A stretch of 64,000 bases of DNA from the NCBI GenBank assembly GCA_963774155.1, contig CAVZDW010000005.1, forward strand, positions 212,805 to 276,804, given 5' to 3'. How positions within the stretch are numbered: position 1 is the first letter of the stretch; each line of letters starts with the position of its first letter. Positions 54,353-63,439 of this stretch are shown here, piece by piece. This DNA comes from DASSUW01 sp963774155 (lineage in GTDB: Bacteria > Actinomycetota > Thermoleophilia > Solirubrobacterales > Solirubrobacteraceae). A model generated the notes under the pieces. It had not been told where the DNA came from. It searched no databases and saw only the letters and a list, made by a program, of their open reading frames with translations. A program made the position numbers and the translations under genes.

Positions 54353-55491
54353 GTGGCCTCCCGGCCGGCTTTTTGTCGCGCGATGACGAGCTTCATGATC
54401 TGCGCGGTCCCGTCTCCGATCTGCAGGCCGAGGACGTCCCGCAGGCGCTGCTCGTAGGGCATCTCGGCGCTGTACGCCCCGTGCCCGTTGATCAGCAGGC
54501 ATTGGTGGACGACCTCGAACGCGAGCTTCGGCGCCCACCACTTGCACATCGCTGCCTCGGCGGTGTGCGGCAGGCCCTGGTCCTTGAGCCACAGCGTCCG
54601 CAGGCACAGCAGCCGGCAGGCCTCCAGGTAGGTCTCGGCCTCGGCGAGCGGGAACGAGACGCCCTGATGCGCGGTCAGCGGCTTGCCGAAGCTCGAGCGC
54701 TCGGCCGCCGAGCGCCATGTCTCGTCCAGCGATTGGCGGGCGACCGCGAGACATTGGAGGCCGATCAGCGCGCGGCTGTAGTCGAACCCCTGCATCACCT
54801 GTACGAAGCCGGCGCCCTCGGCGCCGAGCCGGTGGCTCGTGGGCACGCGCACGCCGTCGAGCACCATGCTGCCGCGGCCGGCCGCGCGGCCGCCGAGGTC
54901 CTCGAACTCGCTGGTCGTGATCCCGGCCGCGTCCATCGGCACGAGGAACGCCGTGATCCCGCGCGCGCCCGGCCCTCCCGTGCGCGCCCACACGACCGCG
55001 AACGCGGCCTGGGTCGCGAACGTCGTCGACGTCTTCTCGCCGTCGAGCACGTACTCCTCACCGTCGCGGCGGCCGCGGACGATCAGGTTCGCGGCGTCGG
55101 ACCCGCCGCCGGGCTCGGTCAGCGCGATCGCCGGGATGCTCTCGCCCGCAGCCATGCGCGAAAGCCACGGGCGGACGACCTCCGGGTCGCCGTGGCGCGC
55201 CAGGATCGTGCCCGCCAGCGACATCGTCACCGACAGCTGCCCGACGTTGTAGTCGCTCGCGCACAGCGCCTCGAGCACGAGCCCGGCGGTGACGCAGTCC
55301 AGGCCGAGCCCGCCGTGCTCCTCGGGCAGCTCGACGCCGAAGAACCCGAGCTCGCCCATCTCCGCCAGGGTGGCCCGGTCGAACGCGCCCTCGCGCTCGC
55401 GCTGCTTGTAGAACGGTGCGAGACGGCGCTCGCCGAAACGCCGCGCGGTGGCGACGATCTCCTCCTGCTCGGGCGTGATCGAGAAGTCCAT
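54349..55491 (-). CDS. Acyl-CoA dehydrogenase
   Basis: The 380-residue protein starts MDFSITPEQEEIVATARRFG. It has the ACAD plan: N-terminal helical domain (FFGVELPEEHGGLGLDCVTA), beta domain (SIPAIALTEPGGGSDAANLI) and C-terminal helical domain (GFDYSRALIGLQCLAVARQS, FGKPLTAHQGVSFPLAEAET, INGHGAYSAEMPYEQRLRDV). The segment QIGDGTAQIMKLVIARQ is standard. A cyclohexanecarboxyl-CoA or short-chain acid as substrate is only a guess. It sits third in the operon; its start overlaps the SDR stop by one base. Confidence 0.93.
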   Translation of the reverse strand: MDFSITPEQEEIVATARRFGERRLAPFYKQREREGAFDRATLAEMGELGFFGVELPEEHGGLGLDCVTAGLVLEALCASDYNVGQLSVTMSLAGTILARHGDPEVVRPWLSRMAAGESIPAIALTEPGGGSDAANLIVRGRRDGEEYVLDGEKTSTTFATQAAFAVVWARTGGPGARGITAFLVPMDAAGITTSEFEDLGGRAAGRGSMVLDGVRVPTSHRLGAEGAGFVQVMQGFDYSRALIGLQCLAVARQSLDETWRSAAERSSFGKPLTAHQGVSFPLAEAETYLEACRLLCLRTLWLKDQGLPHTAEAAMCKWWAPKLAFEVVHQCLLINGHGAYSAEMPYEQRLRDVLGLQIGDGTAQIMKLVIARQKAGREAT

Positions 55492-56246
55492 CAGGCCGCC
55501 GAAATCCCACCGTTGACGCTCAGCGCCTGGCCGGTGATGCGGCGCGCGCCCGGGCCGGCGAGGAACAGGATGCTCTCGGCCAGATCCTCCGGCTCGGCCA
55601 CGCCGAGATGCGCCATCGCCGCGGCCTTCTCGAACATGCGCGCGCTGAACGGGTCGCCGAAGATCAGCTCCGCCCCCGGCGTGTTCGCGATCAGCGACGG
55701 CGTCAGCACGTTGATCCGCACGCCGTCGCGCTTGGCCTCCATCGCCGCGGCGCGCGAGAACATCACGATCGCGGCCATCGCCGCGCCGATCAGGGTCTCG
55801 CCGGGCGTGGCGACCTTCGCGGCGTCCGAGGCGACGTTGACGATCGCGCCGCGGCCCTGCTCACGCATGACCGGCAGCACGGCGTGCATGGTCAGCAGCG
55901 GCGGCAGGATGAGACCGTCGAGCGTGGGCCGGATGTCGTCGGCCGCGATCGTGTGCAGCAGCCGCGGCGGCTTGCTCGGGCCGGTCGAGGTGACGAGCAC
56001 ATCGATTGTGCCGAGCCGCTCGCGTGCAATGGCCACGGCGGCGGCGACCTGCCGCTCGTCGCGGGCGTCGACGGCGACGAACGTCACGTCGGCCTCCGGC
56101 GCCCGCTCGCGCACCACGGCGCAGGCGTGCGCCCCGCGCTCGGCGTCGCGGCCGAGCAGGCACAGACCGCGCACGCCCTGCTCGGCGAAACGGCACGCGG
56201 CCTCGAGGCCGACGCCGGCCGTACCGCCCAGCAGCACGTGACTCAC
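55491..56246 (-). CDS. SDR-family protein lacking the usual YxxxK
   Basis: GTG 56246 opens a 251-residue protein: SHVLLGGTAGVGLEAACRFA (Rossmann NAD(P) site G-x3-G-x-G), CLLGRDAERGAHACAVVRER, DVLVTSTGPSKPPRLLHTIA, GAIVNVASDAAKVATPGETL. Where the catalytic Tyr and Lys should follow (Y-x3-K) the segment is IGAAMAAIVMFSRAAAMEAK; neither residue is present at the expected place. The C-terminus is normal (LFLAGPGARRITGQALSVNG). It may be a non-catalytic or altered dehydrogenase. It is coupled (GTGA) to the acyl-CoA ligase ahead of it. Confidence 0.9.
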   Translation of the reverse strand: MSHVLLGGTAGVGLEAACRFAEQGVRGLCLLGRDAERGAHACAVVRERAPEADVTFVAVDARDERQVAAAVAIARERLGTIDVLVTSTGPSKPPRLLHTIAADDIRPTLDGLILPPLLTMHAVLPVMREQGRGAIVNVASDAAKVATPGETLIGAAMAAIVMFSRAAAMEAKRDGVRINVLTPSLIANTPGAELIFGDPFSARMFEKAAAMAHLGVAEPEDLAESILFLAGPGARRITGQALSVNGGISAA

Positions 56247-58036
56247 GGCGCACCGTAGAGGCGCTCGATCACGTCCGCGTAGCGCGCCCCGATCTGCCCC
56301 CGCTTGAGCTTCGCCGTCGGGGTCAGCGTGTCGCTGGCGGGCGCCCACTCGTGGTCGAGCACCTCGTAGCGCTTGATCTGCTCGAAGCGCGACAGCTGCG
56401 CGTTGCCGCGCTGCACCGCCTCGTCGACCGCGGCCAGCACGCGGGGGTCGCTCGCGAGCTCGGCGAGCGGCGCCTCCGGAATGTCGCGCGCCGCGCACAG
56501 TGCCGCGAGCCCGTCCCGGTCGAGCACGATGAGCGCGACGTTGTAGGGCCGGCTGTCGCCGAAGACCACGACCTGCGCGATCAGCGGCACGCCGCCCTTG
56601 ATCGCCTGCTCGATGGAGGCGGGCGACATGTTCTTACCCGAGCTGGAGATGATCAGCGCCTTCTTGCGGTCGACGATCCGCAGATAGCCGTCGTCGTCGA
56701 TCACGCCGATGTCGCCGGAGCGCATCCAGCCGTCGTCGCCGAGCGCCTCGCGCGTGCGCTCGGGATCGCGGAAGTAGCCCGGCATGACGGCCGTGCCGCC
56801 GATCAGGATCTCGCCCCTCCTCGCTCACCGCTTCGCTCTGGCGAGCCGGATCTCGACACCCGGCAAGGGCGTCCCCGCCGTCCCGATCCGGATCCGGTCC
56901 GGCGGGCAGATCGAGGTCATGATCGTCTCGGACATCCCGTAGAGCTCGTTCACGCGCACGCCGATCGCGTGCAACGCCTCGATCGTGTCGCGCCCCGCGG
57001 GTGCGCCGGCGACGCACGCCCACTCCGCCTGGTCGAGCCCGATCATCGCCGCCAGCGGCGCGAGCAGCGCCGCGTCGGCGGCATCGAGGTCGCCGGGTGA
57101 CCCGCCCGCCTGCTCGGCCCGCACTCGCTCGACACTGCGCTCCCAGGCCGCGCGCGTCGGCTCGTCGATCGCGCGGTGCAGGCCCGCCAGCAGCTTCTCC
57201 CAGATCCGCGGGACACCGAAGAACCGGGTCGGACGGACCTCCCGCAGCGCCTCGCCGAGCCGGGTCAGGTCGGCGAGCGACGTCACCGAGTAGCCGAACA
57301 CGAACGCCGCGTAGTGACCGAACAGCCGCTCGGCGATATGCGCCATCGGCAGGTAGGAGATCGTCCGGCCGTCGGCCGAGACCGGGACGCGCTCGTGGAT
57401 CGACGCCATCGTGACCATCAGCGCGCGATGCAGATACTGGACGCCCTTCGGCGGGCCCGACGTCCCCGACGTGTAGAGCAGGCTGCAGAGGTCGTCGGGG
57501 CGCACCCGCGCGGCGGCCGCGTGGACGTCGAAGTCCTCGGCGCAGAGCGCCATCAGTTGCTCCAGTGACAGCTCGTCGCCGCGCGGCTCGTCGATCACGA
57601 CCACGCGCTCGATCACCGGACAGGCGGCGGCCAGGCCGCGAGCGGTTTCGGCGAGCGCCGCCTCGGTCACGAGCACGCGCGGCAGCGCGTTCTCGACGCA
57701 CGGCACGAGCTGCTCGACGGGCGAGGTGACGTAGAGCGAGAACGGGACGGCACCGAGCAGGACCGCCCCCATGTCGACCACGTGGAATTCGAGCCGCGTC
57801 CTCAACAGGATCGCGACGCGATCACCGTGGCCAATGCCAAGCGCCTCCAGCCCGCCGGCCACTTGGCGCGCGCTGTCGGCCCACTCGCCGAGTGTGAGCG
57901 ATCGGTCGGAGCCGAACTCGCGCAGGGCCACACGCTCGGGCGTGGCGGCGGCGACGCGCAGGAACGCGGAGCTGAGCGTCGGCTCCTCGAGCATCTCCTC
58001 GATCGGCACGGCGGTGCGCGTGGCCAATGGTCCCAT
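56243..58036 (-). pseudogene. Long-chain acyl-CoA synthetase-like AMP ligase, in-frame stop
   Basis: ATG 58036 follows AGGAGG. The 598-codon gene encodes an AMP-forming ligase: MGPLATRTAVPIEEMLEEPT, LCSLLYTSGTSGPPKGVQYL (P-loop), SYLPMAHIAERLFGHYAAFV, VRVNELYGMSETIMTSICPP (adenylate motif), then GYFRDPERTREALGDDGWMR, SGDIGVIDDDGYLRIVDRKK and the catalytic-Lys region near TPTAKLKRGQIGARYADVIE. A TGA at 56825 lies in frame between IRLARAKR and GEILIGG. The sequence on each side is in the same frame. Two compensating indels in a short segment, or a real stop, would explain it. It activates the acid that the operon degrades. Confidence 0.9.
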
Positions 58037-58170
58037 CGGTCTCTCCTCCTGCTGCGGACGGTGCACGTCGAGTGTCCCGCCGACCCACGGCCCGCGCGTC
58101 CGGCCACCGAGGGATCTTCCTCACCCAAAAGGCGGAGATGGCTACCCCCGATGCCGGGTAAGCTCGCCGC

Positions 58171-59199
58171 GTGGACGCCATCGCCACCGCGCGGGAGATC
58201 CGCCTGCACGCCGCCGCCGAGCGCGCGTTCACGGGCGACGCGGCGCGAGACCTGCTCACGCGGGCGGACGCGGGCGACGTCGCCACGCGGCTCCGCATCG
58301 CCGACGAGCTGCGCGCGCTGGAACGGCACGACGAGCTCCGTCGCATGGAGGCCCGCGTCGCGATCGAGCAGGCGCTCACGCGCTTGCGCGCCGCAGTCGG
58401 GAGCCACGCGCTCTCGCACGATGCGCCCGCGGCGCTGCGCGACGCGTGCGGCTTCACGCGCGTGATGATCTCGCGCGCCCGCGGCTCGCGCTGGTACCCC
58501 GACACGATGCGCGTCGGCGACGGCGCCGACCCCGAGGCCGAGGAATTCGAGCGCTTCGCCACCGAGGGCAACGAGATCCCGCTCGGCCGCATGCTGCCCG
58601 AAACCCGGATGGTCCGCGAAGGCATCGCAGTGCTGGTCGCCGACCCGGCCTCTGATCTGCGCGCGTACCGGCCGCTGATCGCGGTCACGCGCACCCCCGG
58701 CTACGTGGCCGCGCCAATCGCGATCGGCCGCCGCGTCATCGGCTTCCTGCACGCCGACCGGATCGGCCAGCGCTCGCCGGTCACCACCGGCGACCTCGAG
58801 TGCATCTCGTTCTTCGCGACCGAGTTCAGCCTGCTCTTCGAGCGCGCCGTCCTCGCTGAGCGCATCGAGCGCATCCGCGTCGAGGCCGGCGCCACATTGC
58901 GCCGGGCCGCGGCGGGCCTCGATGCCGGCGCGGGCCGCGCCCTTGTCCTCGAGGTACTCGCCCCAGAGGCCGATCGCGCCGTCGCGACGCCCGCCCCACA
59001 GCGCGACGCGCTGCTGACGGCGCGCGAACGCGAAGTCGTCGCGCTGCTGGCCACCGGCGCCACCAATCAGACCGTCGCCCGCGAGCTCGTCGTCTCCACC
59101 GACACGGTCAAGACCCATGTGTCCAACATCCTGCGCAAGCTCGGCGCCTCCAGCCGCGCCGACGCGGTCGCCCGCTACCTACGGCTTCAGACGCTATGA
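58171..59199 (+). CDS. GAF-LuxR transcriptional regulator
   Basis: GTG 58171 opens a 342-residue protein: an N-terminal helical region (ARDLLTRADAGDVATRLRIA), a GAF-like sensor domain (about 75-235; RDACGFTRVMISRARGSRWY, YRPLIAVTRTPGYVAAPIAI, DRIGQRSPVTTGDLECISFF) and a C-terminal LuxR HTH (LTAREREVVALLATGATNQT, ARELVVSTDTVKTHVSNILR, KLGASSRADAVARYLRL). It is divergent from the five-gene operon and overlaps the next regulator by four bases. It is a likely activator or repressor of the operon. Confidence 0.93.
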   Translation: MDAIATAREIRLHAAAERAFTGDAARDLLTRADAGDVATRLRIADELRALERHDELRRMEARVAIEQALTRLRAAVGSHALSHDAPAALRDACGFTRVMISRARGSRWYPDTMRVGDGADPEAEEFERFATEGNEIPLGRMLPETRMVREGIAVLVADPASDLRAYRPLIAVTRTPGYVAAPIAIGRRVIGFLHADRIGQRSPVTTGDLECISFFATEFSLLFERAVLAERIERIRVEAGATLRRAAAGLDAGAGRALVLEVLAPEADRAVATPAPQRDALLTAREREVVALLATGATNQTVARELVVSTDTVKTHVSNILRKLGASSRADAVARYLRLQTL

Positions 59200-60125
59200 G
59201 AAGCGAACGCGAGATCCTGGCCGCCGTGCGCCGCCTCGCGCGCGAGACCGAGGTCGACCTCTCGTCCGGACACGCCGAAGCGCTGCACGTGCTCGCCGCG
59301 AATGCGACCGAACCCCGCGTCGTCGCGACCGCACTCGACCTCGAAGCCGAACTTCGACGGCACCTCCACACGCGTCGCGCTCGCCGGCGGGCCGAGCTCG
59401 CTCGCAGCCTCGAGCGCTTGCGCCTCGCCGACAGCACGTCAGAGCTGATCGCGCTTACCTGCGAGCAGGCGGCACGGGGCTGCGGGCTACGACGCGTCCT
59501 GCTCAGCCGGATCCGCGACGGCGTCTGGTCGCCATGGAGGCTCTACGACGGGCATGATCGCGAGGTCCCCGTCGCAGCCATCCCGCTCGATGACACGCTC
59601 GTGCAGCAGGCCCTCCATCGCCTGATGCAGTGGGAGAGCTACATCGTCGCCCCGATCGCGCCGGCCGGCGAACTGCTCGGCATGCTGCACGCCGACGGCA
59701 CCGGCGATAGCGATCAGGACCTGCTCCGCGCGTTCGCCGACAGCTTCGGGCGGATCTACGAACGGACCGCATTCCGCGAGCGCCTCGACGCCGAGCGCGC
59801 ACGCATTCGCGCCGTGACGATGCAGACGGAGGACATCGTCTCGACGGCGCAAGCGGAGATCGACCTCGTCCGGCTCGTCGGCTCAGAGCGACCGCCAAGC
59901 CCCGCCACCACGGCGGTCACCACGCTCCACCGCCGGCACACGCTCGACGACACCCTCACGCCGCGCGAGCGCGACGTGCTGGCGCTCATGGTCCAAGGCC
60001 GCTCCAACGCGGAGATCGCCGAACAGCTCGCGATCGAACCGAGCACGGTCAAGTCGCACGTTCGTGCCATCCTGCGCAAGCTGGGAGCGGTCAATCGCGT
60101 CGAGGCGATCGCCGCTTCGCAGTAG
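59196..60125 (+). CDS. GAF-LuxR transcriptional regulator
   Basis: The 309-residue protein starts MRSEREILAAVRRLARETEV. It has the same plan as its upstream neighbour, though shorter: a helical N-terminus, a GAF-like domain (RGCGLRRVLLSRIRDGVWSP, VQQALHRLMQWESYIVAPIA, PAGELLGMLHADGTGDSDQD) and a LuxR HTH (LTPRERDVLALMVQGRSNAE, EQLAIEPSTVKSHVRAILRK, LGAVNRVEAIAAS). An ATGA overlap couples it to the first regulator, so the pair probably acts together, perhaps as a heteromer. Confidence 0.93.
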   Translation: MRSEREILAAVRRLARETEVDLSSGHAEALHVLAANATEPRVVATALDLEAELRRHLHTRRARRRAELARSLERLRLADSTSELIALTCEQAARGCGLRRVLLSRIRDGVWSPWRLYDGHDREVPVAAIPLDDTLVQQALHRLMQWESYIVAPIAPAGELLGMLHADGTGDSDQDLLRAFADSFGRIYERTAFRERLDAERARIRAVTMQTEDIVSTAQAEIDLVRLVGSERPPSPATTAVTTLHRRHTLDDTLTPRERDVLALMVQGRSNAEIAEQLAIEPSTVKSHVRAILRKLGAVNRVEAIAASQ

Positions 60126-60482
60126 ACACCGAGGTCGCTTGGTCGCAAGCCCCGTGTAGGTTCTCCCGACGGGCCGTGCAACGGAGATCGTCGAACGCGT
60201 TCTCGAACTCGGGCACACGCGGCCGCGGAGCGCTCGTCGCGCGCCCGCGTGATCCACACGTCAGTACCCCCAACGAGGCCGTGATTGCCCCCTTGAGGGA
60301 GTAGAGCACCGCCCACGATCGGAGGAACCTTCCGGATCACGCATCGCCCACCACCGATCGATAGCGAGAGCCATGCTGACGCCGAACGTGACCGAGAATC
60401 TTTCAGCCCATCGCCGCGAGTTCGAGCGCGTCAGGCGATCGCTCGCGGCCGTTCAGGACCCGCCCCGACCGGAAGCGAACGA
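60126..60482. other. 357-base stretch without a gene
   Basis: All frames here are shadow-like; there is no ribosome site with a coding frame. The GAF-LuxR pair ends at 60125 and the TetR gene ends at 60483, both pointing in. Confidence 0.45.
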
Positions 60483-61043
60483 TCATGCAGATGCGCCCGC
60501 AACCCCCTGAAGCGCAAAGCGGGCGCACTCGTGCGCGATCGACTGACGGCTGATCCGGCCCTTCGGCTTGTACCAGCGGTACGTCCAGATGATCGTGGCG
60601 AACAAACAGTTCGCGACCACGCGCGGATTCGTCGACGGGTCCGCCGTGCCCTGCTGTTGCGCCTCCTTGATCAGACCCGTGATGAAGCGCTCGTGCGTGT
60701 GGCGCCGGGAGAGGATGACGGCCAGGCGCTCCTCGCTGAGCGCCTCGACGTCGTGGTAGTAGATCGAGATCCGCTCGAGGTTGTCGAGGTTGTAGAGGAC
60801 CTGGCGCTTGACGTAGAGCTCGATCCGCTCCAGCGGCGACAGATCGTCGACCTGGGCGACCTCCTCGAGGATCGCGTCGACGTCCTCGTGGACGGCCTCC
60901 AGCAGCCAGAAGAGGAGATCTTCCTTCTTCTTGATGTAGTGGTAGAGGCTGCCCTTGAGGATCCCGAGTTCGTCGGCGATGTCCTGCACCGACGCGTCCG
61001 CGTAGCCGCGGCGAGCGAACACGCGCGCCGCTGCGTCCAGCAC
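60483..61043 (-). CDS. TetR-family transcriptional regulator
   Basis: The 186-residue chain begins VLDAAARVFARRGYADASVQ and continues with the HTH core DIADELGILKGSLYHYIKKK. This matches the start of a normal TetR regulator. The C-terminal TetR_C-like part has SPLERIELYVKRQVLYNLDN, LERISIYYHDVEALSEERLA and NCLFATIIWTYRWYKPKGRI. GTG 61043 is the only in-frame start, but upstream in-frame sequence (about 20 codons, to a TGA) resembles the normal TetR lead-in (GRAARKRGDE), so the true start may be obscured by a base change. It may control the EVE-like gene that starts 159 bases away, divergent. Confidence 0.85.
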   Translation of the reverse strand: MLDAAARVFARRGYADASVQDIADELGILKGSLYHYIKKKEDLLFWLLEAVHEDVDAILEEVAQVDDLSPLERIELYVKRQVLYNLDNLERISIYYHDVEALSEERLAVILSRRHTHERFITGLIKEAQQQGTADPSTNPRVVANCLFATIIWTYRWYKPKGRISRQSIAHECARFALQGVAGASA

Positions 61044-61201
61044 CTCGTCGCCGCGCTTCCTCGCCGCCCGGCCCGCGTCCCGCGGCCTCGGCCTGACCCC
61101 GTGCGGCTCGCGCGTTCATCCACCCGATCGTCGCAGGCAGACCGGCGGCGGTCGGTGGTAGCCTCGCCGAGGATCCACGAAAGTCCGAGCCGGAGAACAC
61201 A

Positions 61202-62011
61202 GTGGCACACGACCGCAGAGTGGACGATGAGCCTTGGGCGTGGTTGGCCGCGGTTCGCAGCGAGGAGCTGGATCGTGACTGGCAGCGCGTACGGGCGAGC
61301 ATGGCCGTCACCTTCGCGCACGAGGGCGCAGATCCATCGCAACGCGCCGGGGATCTCGTGTTCTATTGCGGCGCCGACTCGGGGCTCCTCGCCGGCGTCG
61401 CGGAGATCGTCGACACATCAGAACACTCGCGTCTGACGGTCATCCCCGAACTGGTGCTCGACCGCTCACGGGCGCCGTCGATCGCTGACTCCGGTCTGCA
61501 ACGCCCAGAGCGGCACACGCGTCTGGACCGCGATGCGTACGTGCGGCTGCGCGAGCTCGTGTTGGCGGCCGCGGTGCCACTCGAGGGCGCCGCGGGCAGC
61601 GCCGCCGCGACAGCGCCGACGCCGACCGAAACCGAGCTCGTCGCCTGGCTCGCCGCGGTTCCGGATTTGGACCTGGAACGCGACTGGCAACGGGTGATGG
61701 AGCGGGTCGCGATCACATTGGAGGGGTCGAGCGTCCCGTCGCTCCAACGCGTCGGCGATCTCGTGGTCTACTGCGCCGCCGATTCGGGCGTCCTGGCCGG
61801 GGTCGGCGAGATCGTCGGGGAGCCTCAGGTTGCCGACGGCGACACGACGCGGTGGCGGCTGAAGATCTTGCCGCGGCTGCTGCTCGATCGGGCACGTGCC
61901 CCGTCCGTGGCCGAGGCGGGAATGTCCCCACGCCGAACACAGACCCGCCTCGAGCCCGAGCCGTATCGGCGGCTCCGCGAGCTGGTCATCTCGGCGGCAC
62001 TGACGCACTGA
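61202..62011 (+). CDS. Tandem EVE-like (PUA-superfamily) domain protein
   Basis: GTG 61202 opens a 269-residue protein made of two similar units, about residues 13-128 and 147-266. Unit 1 has WAWLAAVRSEELDRDWQRVR, RAGDLVFYCGADSGLLAGVA and IPELVLDRSRAPSIADSGLQ; unit 2 has WLAAVPDLDLERDWQRVMER, RVGDLVVYCAADSGVLAGVG and LPRLLLDRARAPSVAEAGMS. The GDLV(V/F)Y..ADSG(L/V)LAGV segment is an EVE/PUA-like core, a fold that binds modified bases. The linker is Ala/Thr-rich. Such tandem forms are unusual. No other defence gene is adjacent. Confidence 0.78.
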   Translation: MAHDRRVDDEPWAWLAAVRSEELDRDWQRVRASMAVTFAHEGADPSQRAGDLVFYCGADSGLLAGVAEIVDTSEHSRLTVIPELVLDRSRAPSIADSGLQRPERHTRLDRDAYVRLRELVLAAAVPLEGAAGSAAATAPTPTETELVAWLAAVPDLDLERDWQRVMERVAITLEGSSVPSLQRVGDLVVYCAADSGVLAGVGEIVGEPQVADGDTTRWRLKILPRLLLDRARAPSVAEAGMSPRRTQTRLEPEPYRRLRELVISAALTH

Positions 62012-62179
62012 CAACGCCAAGCGAGCGTGATTGGCCGCTTCCGAGAGGGGTAACCTCACGCTCGGAGGGCACGCCGTCCGGGGTCGGGCAATTAAGCCTG
62101 GCAGCGGCGGCTGACTTTCTCTAGGCGTTGGGTTCTCGCGAAGGAGGAAGTGCGTGCTCTCCCACACCGGTGCACGGTC

Positions 62180-62302
62180 ATGAGGCTCACCAACGGCAAC
62201 GCTGGTGAGGCAGGTCCCACTGTCGTCGACGCGGACTCGACCGTGCCGACGGGCGTCTCGCTCGACTACGTCCGGGACGAATTCGACCCGCCGACGCTGT
62301 GA
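62180..62302 (+). CDS. 40-residue ORF coupled to the alpha/beta hydrolase
   Basis: ATG 62180 gives MRLTNGNAGEAGPTVVDADS and the chain ends in SLDYVRDEFDPPTL. The stop TGA (62300-62302) overlaps the hydrolase GTG start (62299) as GTGA. A GTG at 62150 just after an AAGGAGG site is in frame and would add ten residues. The acidic, Gly/Asp-rich product has no hydrophobic core. It might be a leader or a small partner of the hydrolase. The coupling is the main evidence that it is translated. Confidence 0.55.
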   Translation: MRLTNGNAGEAGPTVVDADSTVPTGVSLDYVRDEFDPPTL

Positions 62303-63411
62303 GCACCAGCCAGGTCAGCACGCGCGACGAGACCGCGCCGCTGCGCAGCAAGAAGGCCGGCAAGGCGCACAAGCGAGCGATGCCGATCGCCCGCTTGACG
62401 GGCAACGGGATGAGCTTCGCTGACGCGATCGAGCTGCACGCGATGGTCGACCGCGGCTCGGGTTGGCCAGAGGCGGCGAGTCAACTCGCCGATCGCAACC
62501 TCTCCCGCGCTCGCCGGGAGATCCGGCAAGGGCATCGGCAGAGCGCGCGAAGCTGGTACCTCCTGGCGTCGGCATGCTTTCGCTTCGGGCAGGCGCTACT
62601 GCCTGACGACGACCCGCGCAAGCGCGCGCTCTACCGCCCCATGCTGGACGCGTTCCGTCGCGGCGGCGAACTCTCCGACCCGCCGATGGAGCGGGTCGAT
62701 CTGCCCTGGCGCGGCGGGCGCCTCACGGGCTGGTTGCTCCGCAGCCGGCGACCCGCGCCGCACCCGATCGTCGTGCAGCTGTGCGGAATCGGCGGCTCGC
62801 GCGAGGAGTACGAGATGGGCTCGCGCTATCTGCTCGAGCGCGGAATCACGGCGCTGCTGGTCGACGGCCCCGGACAGGGCGAGACCCGCCTATTCGAAGG
62901 GCTCTACCTCGATGCGCACGTGACCGAGGCAATCGCCGCGTTCGTCGATGTCGCGGTGGCCGATCGCAACTGCGACGGTCGCGTCGGCCTGTGGGGCAAC
63001 AGCGCCGGCGGCTGGCTCGCGGCGTTGACCGCGTGCGAAGACCCCCGGGTCGCCGCGGTCTGCATGACCGGCGGTACCGATCGCCCGACCGAGATCCTCG
63101 ATCGCTATCCGCGGTACGTCGGCGAGTTGCAGCAGATGACGGGACACGACGATCCGCTCGAGGCGCGTGCGGTCATCGAACGGATGACGCTGGACCGCGA
63201 GCGTCTCCGTGCGCTGCGATGCCCACTCCATGTCGTCCATGGCACGCCGGACAAGGTCTTCCTCGTCGAGGGCGCTCGCCGTGTCTATGAGGGCGCGACG
63301 AGTGCCGACAAGACGATGATCGAATATGCCGACGGCGACCACTCCGTCTCGAATCGCTCGCACGAGAAGCACGTCCTGATCGCCGATTGGTTCGCCGATC
63401 GCCTGGCGTGA
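62299..63411 (+). CDS. Alpha/beta hydrolase (FrsA-like)
   Basis: GTG 62299 opens a 370-residue protein with a long N-terminal helical cap (ADRNLSRARREIRQGHRQSA, LASACFRFGQALLPDDDPRK) and a hydrolase core: PIVVQLCGIGGSREEYEMGS (oxyanion hole), ITALLVDGPGQGETRLFEGL, RVGLWGNSAGGWLAALTACE with the GNSAGG nucleophile Ser, CPLHVVHGTPDKVFLVEGAR (Asp) and YADGDHSVSNRSHEK (His). The plan matches FrsA and 2,6-dihydropseudooxynicotine hydrolase-like enzymes that cleave C-C or ester bonds in aromatics. It converges on the VOC gene. Confidence 0.92.
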   Translation: MSTSQVSTRDETAPLRSKKAGKAHKRAMPIARLTGNGMSFADAIELHAMVDRGSGWPEAASQLADRNLSRARREIRQGHRQSARSWYLLASACFRFGQALLPDDDPRKRALYRPMLDAFRRGGELSDPPMERVDLPWRGGRLTGWLLRSRRPAPHPIVVQLCGIGGSREEYEMGSRYLLERGITALLVDGPGQGETRLFEGLYLDAHVTEAIAAFVDVAVADRNCDGRVGLWGNSAGGWLAALTACEDPRVAAVCMTGGTDRPTEILDRYPRYVGELQQMTGHDDPLEARAVIERMTLDRERLRALRCPLHVVHGTPDKVFLVEGARRVYEGATSADKTMIEYADGDHSVSNRSHEKHVLIADWFADRLA

Positions 63412-63439
63412 GGCCGCGCAATCGCAATGACCGGTTGAT

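Noticed and set aside
56825..56827. TGA read as selenocysteine in the acyl-CoA ligase
   Set aside because: No selenocysteine insertion context is visible and the surrounding codons do not fit the family; a sequence or nonsense change is simpler.
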